A DNA stretch of 31,322 nt from NCBI GenBank assembly GCA_001970855.1, contig LSSN01004015.1, positions 1-31,322 of the forward strand. Reading direction: 5' to 3'. Positions 23,038 to 31,322 of this stretch are shown here, in pieces (the first letter of the stretch is position 1; each line of letters starts with the position of its first letter). Position numbers and translations under genes: made by a program. This stretch comes from Smittium culicis. Lineage: Eukaryota; Kickxellomycota; Harpellomycetes; Harpellales; Legeriomycetaceae. The notes beneath the pieces were generated by a model. That model searched no databases, was not told the DNA's origin, and worked only from the letters and a program-made list of their open reading frames with translations.

Positions 23038-25077
23038 CAACCAAACGCAAAAATCTTATTTACGCCCAAGTCTGCTGAGGTAATATTTTGTACACAAAGT
23101 GATTCGGCTCAAATATCTATATAGGACCTTTCAGGAGTGGCATACCTTTTTAGACAAGAAAAAGCTATTTAAAAACAGTGCGAACAATTTAAATCCGTAA
23201 GTATACAGTGTATTTGTCTACATCACATCTGTATCAAATAAAAACATATGCCTGTAAATGTTCGAGTTTTAAAAAATATCGGCCCTGAAAGTGGTGAAAA
23301 TTGTTTATGGTCTGTGACCGAGTAAATATAAATAAAATGCAGAATTACTACTGGCCAGCTACTTTTTTCTCCTGATAATCTATCTCGTAGATTTTCCCCG
23401 TGAAATTTACCCTTGACTATTTACAGGCATAAACTAAATTTATACTTGCATCCAACACTTCTAATCAATTAATGCTTACTAGATGTACTAAAAATTTCAT
23501 GGCTCAACCATCTTTGAATAATTTGCCTTTTATGTCAAGAATAGATATAACTAAAAAATTGTGAATGTTTGAGTAATTCAAGAGAATCTGCACAGAACCC
23601 CGTAGTAAGCCTACTTACGCGAAAAGTTATCGCTGCATAGGGATGTTTTAGACTGAATAATTTTTCAACTTTATTCCGGGATTTTGTAATCCTGATGAGA
23701 TTTTGTGTTTTTTTCATGAAACTTCGGCGCTACGTTGAACAAAGTAATGTTCTTTCGATTTAATCAAAGCTTTTTTCATAGCAAACTAGCATCTTTAGTA
23801 ATTCTAAATTCGAAAATTTTATCCTATGAGGGATTCTTTTTAGGTGCGTAACATTTTCTACTAAAATTTCCCTTCAATTCAAACTTTATTTGAGGTTTAA
23901 ACTCGTATAGAATATTCACTCGGATGGATTGGTTTTTTCAGCCAAAAATATCAAATAGTTAATACTAACAGATAATATTTAAAGGAAAAAAGACTCCTTT
24001 CGCCATAATAGCCTCCCATTTGCTAAAGATATAGAGTAGGGAGAAATTCGATGATAACTGCAGCTAATGCAAGTTGAAACAGTCGTAGTGATACATAATT
24101 TAAAATAAACGTAAAGAATTTCATACCAATAGTTTATTTCTAAGAAGGGCTTTCCTCGCGGTCTTTTATTTACATCAGCCAATTCCTTCTATAAATTTAA
24201 TATTACTTTTATTTAAATTTTATTTACTCCCCCTATCGTAAAATTTAATTTTTAGTTTATTTACCATAGCGATATTATTTATAATTAAACAGTAATATTT
24301 ACAATGTATTTTAATATAAAAAAATACCTAAAGTTCCATATAATTGAAAATTTTAAATGTTTTTTTTTTGGAGAACCATAAACCAGAGTATAGTTCGTTA
24401 GAATAGTAGAATAAGCAAAATGAATATATCTATAATTGTTAGTATGATCTCGTAGAATTTATATACAGTGATTTTTGTTTTGTCAGGATTTTTAAAAGAA
24501 GTCTTAAGGTAATACTGATATATAAGATGTCAAAATATTGTATATGAGTAATATTATAGCCCTAAGTATGATAACTAGACGTTTAATACATGGAACTTGG
24601 ACTTGTGGTTAATTAGTTATTTCATTTAAATTTATCAGAAAGGAGAAATATCAAGTTTCATCAGGTATAGGATAGACTAAAAGTTATTTGCAAATTCTTT
24701 TTTAGTTTATGATGGAAAAAACAAATGAAAAACATTGATAAAAAGTAGTTATTAAATAAAATATTTATAGCAAAAGCAGAAAGTAGCCCTTAGTATTCTT
24801 CTAAGCTTAAAAATTAAATATTTAATAGTATATTGAACCTTTATTATTAGATCTAAAGCGGGTAGATGCGCCTATTATTATCATTTGCTGTAAATGATTT
24901 TGAGTGGGAATTTAAATATTATATTTATATAATAATAGATATTTATTACCGAAATCTGTTCTACTTGAAATTAGAAGTCGAAAACCATGCATAATATCTC
25001 TGTTATTTAGATTTGTACTTTTTTTACAAGAAAATATTTGCTTTTATGTGTAATTTAATCCCCTAGGAGCGAAATAC
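23038..25077. other. Intergenic stretch, no gene recognised
   Basis: The stretch 23.0-24.2 kb is less AT-rich than most of the window. It contains short minus-strand open frames (for example 23535-23717) whose translations I do not recognise. 24.2-25.0 kb returns to high AT content. It may contain decayed mobile DNA, but no family-specific motif was visible. Confidence 0.5.
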
Positions 25078-25150
25078 CTTGTAGTGGTTCAGTGGAAAAA
25101 GTAGTGTACTTTCCAAATGTACTATACTAAAATTTCGCGCAGTTTACTCT
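25078..25150 (+). repeat. tRNA-like segment, possible SINE head or decayed tRNA
   Basis: TGGTTCAGTGG at 25085-25095 matches the RNA polymerase III A-box of tRNA genes exactly. A GTAC/GTAC stem at 25106-25109 and 25119-25122 encloses a nine-base loop containing TTCCAAA, which can be read as a CCA anticodon. A third arm at 25128-25146 has a 7-base loop TTCGCGC, like a T-arm with TTCG of the B-box. Spacing of the arms is tRNA-like. No acceptor stem pairs the ends and the B-box is degenerate, so this is not a functional tRNA gene. A tRNA-derived SINE or tRNA pseudogene would explain it, and chance is possible. Confidence 0.35.
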
Positions 25151-25520
25151 ATCCTTGATTGGGGATAGTGAAGGTAAAGATTATCGATTCAGAGGACAGC
25201 GATTCGTGAAGAGTACCACCTGTAACATGAGGAACCAGTTTATTCAGCACCATCTGGACCTATCTCTATGCACATGTCCATCGCTCGTCAGAAATACGAA
25301 TCTAAGCCGTTTAGCAGCTTATTGTAGGAGAGTCAGATCGATCATTCCCGCGTTTAAGTAGGTGCATATTTTTTATTAACCCTGTTAGAGTTAGGCTCTG
25401 ACTAGCAGCTCAATGATCTCAAAAAATTAGATTTTGTTGGAACGAGCTTAATTACAAGACTGCTTGTAACCTCAGCTATCTGGCCTTATTTAAGCAATTC
25501 ATGAGCGAATAATCAGTTAG
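25151..25520. other. GC-richer unclassified segment after the tRNA-like region
   Basis: This segment has noticeably more G and C than its flanks. A 68-codon plus-strand open frame (25155-25361) gives an R/C/S-rich peptide unlike any family I know. Its position directly after the tRNA-like head would suit a SINE body, but no second copy was found in the window. Confidence 0.3.
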
Positions 25521-25968
25521 TATAATAATCATATTTCAATTAGGCATGCTTCCGGAATACCAGTACAGGGATTTATTTATATCGGAATTATATTTTTTTA
25601 ACACCTTGTACCAGCTTTATTATTTTTTAGTTTGTTTTACCTCATATTTAGTATTATTGTTATCGTATCAATAAAAAACCGGGATAAAAAAATTGAATCA
25701 TTGTATATAGATTTTTGAATATTTTTTTCTGAATAAAAATTAGCCATTATTTACTGTGACGGCTGTGATTAGTGACTATGAACGCTAAGAGCTGTATAAT
25801 AATTTACTAAAGTGACTTATTATATTAAAGCTAACTATTTTATTTTCCATATCATAATAGGCCAGTTAAAAGGATTAATTAATTTTTAGTGGGGTTATAT
25901 ACGGTAACTTTAGCTTTACCATCAATATTGATATTATGGTCGGTTAAGAACTAAAATTTTGGAATCAG
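25521..25968. other. AT-rich stretch, nothing recognised
   Basis: No open frame, repeat or RNA gene is apparent. The string AACCCTTTTA-type end of the LTR family was looked for on both strands and not found here. Confidence 0.5.
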
Positions 25969-26011
25969 TTTTGTTTTGTTTTATTTTATTTTATTTTATT
26001 TTATTTTATTT
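25969..26011. repeat. (TTTTG)2(TTTTA)6 pentanucleotide microsatellite
   Basis: About two TTTTG units run directly into about six TTTTA units. The G-to-A switch within the array suggests mutation during expansion. No function is implied. Confidence 0.9.
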
Positions 26012-26889
26012 GCTTTAAGCACTTTATCAGTTGCTATTTAATTAGGGGTATTGATGTTATGAAAGTTTTAAACGGATGTGATCTGAACAATGGATGAATA
26101 CTCATCAATAAATTTATAAAAATTAAAATTTATATGTAGCAAATATTTGAATTAATAAATTTTGGACAGTCGAGCTGTCAGTATAGACGTCAAATCGCGA
26201 CCGGCTAAATATTATCATTGAGAAAATAGACTATTTAAATGTTGTTTAACAGAATAATTTTTATTGATAATTGAATACGCTGCCCTAATAAAAATTGAAA
26301 TATTACTATAAAAATTAGGGTTATAGGTGCAGTGGAAAATGGCGTATGATTGATAGGGCTAATATAATTATGTTTTTAATGTGGGGGGGTATTGTGAAAA
26401 AATATTGGTTTATGGAACTATTATCCCATTCAAAATTTACGAAATAGGAAATGATAATGATGTAAAAGCACGCTTTTAAAAACAAAAAATCTCAGCTCAT
26501 GGGCAAGCTTTGGGTTAAAAACCACCCGTCGCAACTCTTAATTCGTCTTACGCTGCTTCTGGTGCGGGTTAGGATTGAATTTTGGTTTGATTTGCGAAAA
26601 AAAAATCGATATCATGGGTACAACGGGTATTTTGATCGTATTTATAGTAGATTGCCATTTTCAAAGCGGCGGAGCAGAGGCCGGACTTGGTTATAGGGAT
26701 ATTTTTCGTAGAATAGTAGTGTAAAATCAGTTTGGGGTATTTTTTTTACTGGCTCCTTTGTTTTTTGTAACGTGAGGTGTCTTTGCAATGTGCATTCTAT
26801 ATAGGTTTTTCATAATGATAGCACGAGTTCAATATATTTGAAATCAACTATTATTATAACAATGTTTTATAATGCAGTTTGAGGTCAGT
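26012..26889. other. Region beyond the integrase end, with a GC-richer patch
   Basis: This is where the 3' end and 3' LTR of the minus-strand retroelement should lie, but no LTR matching 29478-29917 was recognised. From about 26480 to 26700 the DNA is clearly GC-richer, with runs such as CACCCGTCGCAAC and GCGGCGGAGCAGAGGCCGG. A 65-codon plus-strand frame crosses it, and another frame gives QSGGAEAGLGYRDIF. Neither is a protein I recognise. Confidence 0.4.
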
Positions 26890-27930
26890 AACTCGGTCGG
26901 TTGTGATTTCTTCATGACATTTCCCTTATAGTGACATACGGAATACCATGATGGTTCTCATTATGGACCTGAGTTCTAATTTTAAGTACAATTTTTGATT
27001 TTACCTTTTATCTTGTAAATTCCCATGTATTTGAGGTCAATTTTCTTGCTTTATCAGTGGAAATAAATTTTTTTCGAGCTCATATATACAAGGTCGCGAA
27101 CTTTGAATCCATAGTTGTCTATACTGTTTAATGGGCACTATTTTTATAGTTCTTTATGGCTTGTTGGAGGGTTTTTTTCAGAGTTTTGTTTATTTCACAG
27201 AGTTCTGAGAGTCTTGATTCAGCATCAGGTACATATGAAGAATAAAATTAGGCCATAGTATATCGAATATAGCATTCTATAAAAGATAAGAAACTTTTGA
27301 ATCAAGTCGAGATTGTTTGGGGTTGTTATATGAGAATTACACAAATAAATTAGTTGTATCAGTCAGATTGCTGCTTTTTTACGTAGTTAGATTGGCATTT
27401 TTCAAGGACCTGGTTGATCCAATATGTCTTGTCATCAGTTTTTGGATGGAAATCTCATAGTATCTTGAATTTATCTTTAATAGCTTTGTTACTCTTGATG
27501 AGTTTTTGTAGTGAATCTTTTTCCTCGTCCCTGGATTATTTCAAAAGATAGTAGATACAGTGAAATAACATTTTTTTATATAGGAAATTCGTGATTATTT
27601 AGGTATTAGATGATTTAATTAGCTGAATAAACTTAGATATCTTGATGAAGCGATCTATTTCGAACACTATAGTTGTAAAATATTTGTAAAAAGGTAGTAA
27701 TACTATGAATTCAAATTTATATAGTACCGTGGTATTTTATGTATTCGGCAGATGTTGAATTTTGCTAACTTTTTTGTTTTTTAGCTACTTCGCTTTATTG
27801 CATACTTTAAATGATTTAAAATAGGTTATTATTTTTTTCTTAGGTAGAAACATAAAATATATTCTTACCAGGTCCACTATTTTTTCTACACCAGAATTTC
27901 CAGATAATTTTGTCATGCATGATCTTTCGT
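26890..27930 (-). pseudogene. Decayed Ty3/Gypsy integrase
   Basis: Three parts of an integrase are readable on the minus strand in different frames. At about 27878-27929, KIMHDKLSGNSGVEK resembles the zinc-binding N-terminus, where the usual GH.G histidine is replaced by Asn. At about 27392-27442, DDKTYWINQVLEKC resembles the core's TDGQTERVNQ segment, with Tyr in place of the catalytic Glu. At about 27298-27340, FSYNNPKQSRL matches the AYN.S segment. At about 27077-27240, AESRLSELCEINK and YGFKVRDLVYMSS match the C-terminal GDLVYLS domain. Many stops and frameshifts separate them, so no product is expected. The order matches the reverse transcriptase and RNase H relics on the same strand. 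I saw no clear chromodomain. Confidence 0.8.
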
Positions 27931-28179
27931 CTTCGGTCTTTCAGCGTTACGGAACACAAATTATTTCCTTGGTTGTGATTATAATGTTTTCATATCTTAT
28001 GGGTGTATCGGTCGAGGACTTTTCTCTTGTTACCATTGCATAAGAGTCCAGATAAGTTTATTTTCTTAATATTCTTCTTCAAGTCCTTTAAATAAACTAT
28101 TTTAGGGGAAGTTTTAAGGTCTTAATCAATTTTTTACTAACGCTTTTCTGTCTTTGAATTCATGTCTTATCGATAATGC

Positions 28180-28520
28180 ATCAAGTATTTATTCGAGTGT
28201 ACCATGTCAGTATTTTATTAAAAATTATATCTAGTGAATTATCGAAGCAATATTCAACGTGTTCTGCTCAAAGTTTTTGCGTTCATAAAAATTTCTAAAT
28301 TTTAGATTTCCGTCAATAAAAAGAATTCATGAATTGCTTCTATTAATTAAAATCGCCATCCTTTGACTGCTGTGACAATTTCAAGGAATTCCATGTCATT
28401 TAACTCATAGTTTACTTCAGCTGGGGCGAATTTCTTGAAAAAGAATGCTATGAGATGGAGAATGTTGTCAGATTCTTTCCTCGATAGTATCGCAATCATG
28501 TCAAAATCTGGTGCACCTGA
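28180..28520 (-). pseudogene. Decayed Ty3/Gypsy RNase H domain
   Basis: On the minus strand, HLIAFFFKKFAPAEVNYEL (about 28400-28460) is a clear match to the HPIAFYSRKLSPAEINYE motif of Ty3/Gypsy RNase H. It runs on into NDMEFLEIVTAVKGWRF. After a stop, NLEIFMNAKTLSR (about 28270-28310) matches the NLEYF.TTK.L.RRQARW segment. The catalytic DH.NL region reads TE-stop-NL and has lost the Asp-His pair. It is one of the best-preserved parts of the element, but cannot be translated intact. Confidence 0.88.
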
Positions 28521-29477
28521 TTCTTCTATGTAACTTTTATTTGGGTCTGGGAATTTGAGATATGAAGAATTATCTATTGAATTTACTAGAGAGTGGAATG
28601 AAATGTTACTGATTTTGCCCCATATTAAGGGGGGTTTTTTCTTTGTGAATTAAATGTGATGTAATTCAGTTTTTGAATGGTCCAGGGTAATCTTCCTGCA
28701 ATGAATTTCAAACCCTCAAAAATTTTGAATATCCTTTGCTAAAGTTTCTTTTCCACTATTTGAATTTTCTAATTTTTACGGGATCATATTTCCCCCCTGT
28801 TTTAGTTACTACATTCTCTAAGAAGTCTACTTAAGAAAGATTGAAATTAAAATTTTCAAATTTGTAGTCTAAATATATTGCTCGAGGCTATCAAGTACAG
28901 GATTTACGCATTTTTTATTTTCTTGAATATTTTCGAGTAACCTAAAATAATATAAAGGTATGCGATGGCGTAATCGAATAATACATTGCAGAGTACATCG
29001 TTTATAAAATTTTGTATTGTTATTTGAGCATTTTTAAGGTCCAAAAGTATCGTTTGATATATTAATTGAATATAGAGGCACCCGAATGCAAACTTTCACT
29101 CGTCGCTCTCTCTGAATTGGATCAAGAAGTATGTGTCACGAAGGAAAATTTTCGTGAGCATTTTGAATTGACATAGGCTGTCGAAAGAATTGTCGATTCT
29201 TGAGCTAATATCTTATTTTAATCGTATTTTCGTCGAGCTTTCGATAGACTACACATAATATCATGTAAATAATCTTTTTACTAGTTATAATAAGATGTGG
29301 GTCATCTGGTGGTTAGGAAAGTCTTATGAAGCCTTTTCTCAAATTTTCGTAGATGTAGTTTTTCAAATCTGTAAATTAAATAGATGGCAGTCAATAATTG
29401 GGTACCAAGATGACTTTGATCCATAATTTAAGTCTACTGGGGTGTAATAGTATGTGTTGTGGTAATTTTACTGGATC
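28521..29477 (-). pseudogene. Decayed Ty3/Gypsy reverse transcriptase
   Basis: Minus-strand segments in order are: LNYGSKSSWYP (about 29400-29435), from the linker before the polymerase; DLKNYIYENLRKGFIRLS (29316-29373), matching the L.EYL.ENL.KGFIRPS motif at the polymerase start; FRESDEWKVCIR (about 29080-29120), matching FR...G.EWKTAFRT; and FINDVLCN followed by AYLYIILGYS (28934-29013), matching F.NDVL...YLDDILIYS. The catalytic YxDD is gone: codons 28949-28954 read Tyr-Ile instead of Asp-Asp. Frameshifts and stops are frequent, and 28.5-28.9 kb is largely unreadable. Dead copy. Confidence 0.85.
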
Positions 29478-29917
29478 TGTTTATGCACATAAACACTCTA
29501 GAAGTTTATTTAACATTATGGAATACAATGGAACATCAAAGAACATCATAGAAAATTTTTGAATACAATGGAATGTTTTTGGAATGTTATCCATGGATTA
29601 TTTCCAGTAGCTTCTAGAACCGATATATAACATTTTATAATACACCACTAGATATTATTTGATAATTATTAATGCTTTTATAATTGTCTTTATTTAATAT
29701 TATCATTTAGATTTTTGTTCAAAAGTATAAAAGGGTAACCTTTTTCCATCTTTCAGAAAAATTTAAGTGTATTATTTATTTTATTATATTTATCCCGCTA
29801 AATATATATTATACCTATAATATCCTATAAATAACACTATCTCACTCTTAGTCTTAGTCTTAGTCTTATTTTCAGTCAAAACTTAGCCTGTCTTTACTCC
29901 CCCCTTCGTGCCTAACA
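29478..29917 (-). mobile_element. Solo LTR (440 bp) nested in the pol relic
   Basis: On the minus strand the LTR begins TGTTAGGCAC (29917) and ends GTGCATAAACA (29478). The short terminal inverted repeat TGTT...AACA extends imperfectly to the GCAC/GTGC. It matches the split LTR at 2133-3502 along its length. Outside it, pol coding resumes: the protease-side text reads YSEFKNIL before 29917 and the polymerase-side text reads DPVKLPQHTYYY after 29478, consistent with simple insertion. The four flanking plus-strand bases are GATC (29474-29477) and CATC (29918-29921), a possible decayed 4-bp target duplication. Internal features are TATAAAAGGG on the plus strand (29726-29735) and four CTTAGT hexamers (about 29846-29870). 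Orientation follows the gag relic beside copy 1. Confidence 0.8.
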
Positions 29918-30329
29918 CATCTCCTTCTTCAATATATTCTTGAATTCTGAATATTCACAGGAAAGACCGACTTGGGATTCAATTTTGGTGTTCATTTAAT
30001 GGATAGGTTCTATTTTTGATTCTTTAATTATTTCTTTTGTCGCTACTGATTTTGGGAAAATAGTAGGTGGTGTTGTGTTTTTTTCATTGATTGATATTCT
30101 TGGGGAGAACAAATCTCTTGTGACTTTGCATCAGAGAATTTATCTGAATCTAAAAATTCGGATCGATAATCTGGGAATGTTTCAGATTCTCTAGTTTCGA
30201 TACCTGGTTAAGATATTTTATCTTCGCTATGTACTCCATAAATGACGTTTATTCCAGAAGTCTGCTCGTATTTTTTATACCATTTCTGGTCCCTTTTAAA
30301 TTAGAATATTTGGCTTGTTCAGTCTAATT
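29918..30329 (-). pseudogene. Decayed Ty3/Gypsy protease-polymerase linker
   Basis: The minus strand reads a low-conservation linker with interrupted frames. The last recognisable piece before the nested LTR is YSEFKNIL (about 29935-29965), resembling the YEEFKDVF segment that precedes the polymerase in Ty3/Gypsy polyproteins. Upstream of it, a Ser/Glu/Asp-rich stretch (SETFPDYRSEF, about 30150-30190) is readable but not diagnostic. Confidence 0.6.
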
Positions 30330-30600
30330 TGGGAGGGGGGGGGGGGGTTTATGAGCCACAGTAAACTTAAGATTACAGCTGTGGTTGCAGATTTTATCGG
30401 ATAGAGGTTGATGTTGTTGAAAATTTTTTTGTTTAAGTTGTTTATAACTTTTTTTATTTATTTTATGCGAAAATTCGTAATAGAACTGCCATCTATGATT
30501 TCTATATGTATTAGATCTTTGTAATTAGATGAAGAATAAAGGTAGGTTTAGGCAAATGTTTTGTCTATGAAATTCTTGGTATCTCCAAAATCGACTAAGT
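30330..30600 (-). pseudogene. Decayed Ty3/Gypsy aspartic protease
   Basis: On the minus strand, VDFGDTKNFIDKTF (30552-30596) matches the VDSGAT.NFID motif of retroelement aspartic proteases, with Phe in place of the catalytic-loop Ser. IEIIDGSSI (about 30485-30515) follows, matching IRV.DGS.I. AVILSLLWL (30353-30379) matches the ILGLPWL flap-to-end motif. A run of 13 G/C pairs at 30335-30347 shifts the frame just after it. Stops interrupt the domain. The order of gag, protease and polymerase on the minus strand is the standard one. Confidence 0.8.
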
Positions 30601-30867
30601 AGTTTTTTTTGACGAATTATTTTGTTATTTAAGAGAATAATTTTATTGGGAAAATCAAATGACTTTAAAATTTTTTTTTGCTAATCTAAAAATATTAGAT
30701 TAACTTTAATATAAATCTCTATTTGCCTTTGAGTGAATGATTTTCCCGACCCTTTTCCTTTTTTGCAATTAATTTTTATATTGAAGCTCCACCTACTGTA
30801 CAAGCATATGTATTATCTGTATCTTCTGGCCTTTTATTTTTCTGAAAGTAAACCTCTGGGAATGAAT
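30601..30867 (-). pseudogene. Poorly preserved gag C-terminus to protease junction
   Basis: This part lies between the readable gag and protease segments. No zinc-knuckle (CCHC) motif could be identified, so it has either been lost or mutated. The DNA is AT-rich with several in-frame stops. Confidence 0.4.
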
Positions 30868-31322
30868 TTAATAGCGCCAAATTAAATATAGACAGTCGGT
30901 TCTTGGTATTGTGGGTTTGAATTGTCGCTGAGGAGAAAAAAGGGGGGTTTTTTTTTGTCGGAATTGGCTATGTCTTGGGAAGTAACTTTTACTGTTGGTG
31001 ATAAAATTCAAAATAGGCAGACGATTTTCTATCTTGACAGAGAGCTGAGTATTTTCTTCAAGTTTTTCCGGGATTTCAGCTAAAATCAAATAGTCAAAAA
31101 ATTTTTCACTAATGTCGCGTAAGAACTGATGAAACAGGGTAAAATTTTCAAATTAGCTCTCATGATCCAGAACTCTATACTTTGTCGTATAAATGGAGGC
31201 GCTTCTTGAGCCTTGTTTGCAGTTTATTATTTGGCCCCAGGTCTTGATACTGTGGCTGGTTTCGGAAAAGTTATTTCTGAACTCGAGCATGAATACACGA
31301 AATTTCATAGTGATTATGAATT
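30868..31322 (-). pseudogene. Decayed Ty3/Gypsy gag, cut by the window edge
   Basis: The minus strand from the right edge reads FMLEFRNNFSETSHSIKTWG, then INCKQGSRSASIYTTKYRVL (31165-31225), a good match to the L..LKQG..SV.EYA..FR.L capsid motif of Ty3/Gypsy gag. After one stop it continues FHQFLRDISEKFFDYLI and AEIPEKLEENTQLSVKIENRL, the usual C-terminal capsid helices. The 73-codon open frame at 30868-31089 is part of this relic and not a separate gene. The N-terminus and 5' LTR must lie beyond 31322. Confidence 0.8.

Noticed and set aside
23535..24182. Two short minus-strand open frames in the transhydrogenase upstream region
   Set aside because: No recognisable family, no conserved motif and no splice-linked extension.
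29846..29870. CTTAGT hexamers considered as telomere repeats
   Set aside because: There are only four copies, inside an LTR, and a degenerate version occurs in the other LTR copy; the unit is not TTAGGG.
30868..31089. 73-codon open frame as an independent gene
   Set aside because: It is a segment of the decayed gag, continuous with capsid motifs read upstream on the same strand.

Overview
The window is very AT-rich nuclear DNA from a eukaryote, most likely a fungus. It carries two intact, conserved, intron-containing genes and a large amount of decayed retrotransposon DNA. The introns are short (74 to 111 bases), have GT...AG ends and split conserved protein motifs, which rules out bacteria. 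The retroelement relics are of the Ty3/Gypsy type. The extreme AT content, (ATT)n microsatellite and low gene density fit an AT-rich, early-diverging fungal lineage, but I cannot name the species from the sequence.

Layout. 1-150 is a long ATT microsatellite running off the left edge. From 150 to about 15 kb the DNA is extremely AT-rich and holds no intact gene. Within it are a decayed Ty3/Gypsy 5' end on the minus strand (gag relic about 1440-2013, long terminal repeat (LTR) 2133-3502, the LTR apparently split by about 0.94 kb of other DNA), a clean 37-bp minisatellite (6812-7121), a diverged direct-repeat pair near 12.65 and 14.2 kb, and an 18-bp perfect hairpin at 14.95 kb. From about 15 kb rightward the base composition is less extreme.

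The gene island is 18.3-22.8 kb. A four-exon G-patch gene of the PINX1/PXR1 family lies on the plus strand (18316-19599). A three-exon gene for mitochondrial hydroxyacid-oxoacid transhydrogenase (HOT/ADHFE1 family, iron-type alcohol dehydrogenase fold) lies on the minus strand (21170-22806). The two are convergent and separated by about 1.57 kb. Their functions (nucleolar ribosome/telomerase factor; mitochondrial metabolism) are unrelated, so the neighbourhood gives no operon-like meaning.

From about 26.9 kb to the right edge lies a second Ty3/Gypsy element, on the minus strand. Its gag, protease, reverse transcriptase, RNase H and integrase can each be recognised despite many stops and frameshifts and the loss of catalytic residues. 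A 440-bp solo LTR (29478-29917), of the same family as the one at 2.1-3.5 kb, is inserted between its protease and reverse transcriptase. A tRNA-like segment (about 25.1 kb) and a GC-richer patch (about 26.5 kb) remain unexplained.

I found no convincing new multi-gene system. The most informative structures are the nested LTR, the split LTR, the minisatellite and the tRNA-like segment.
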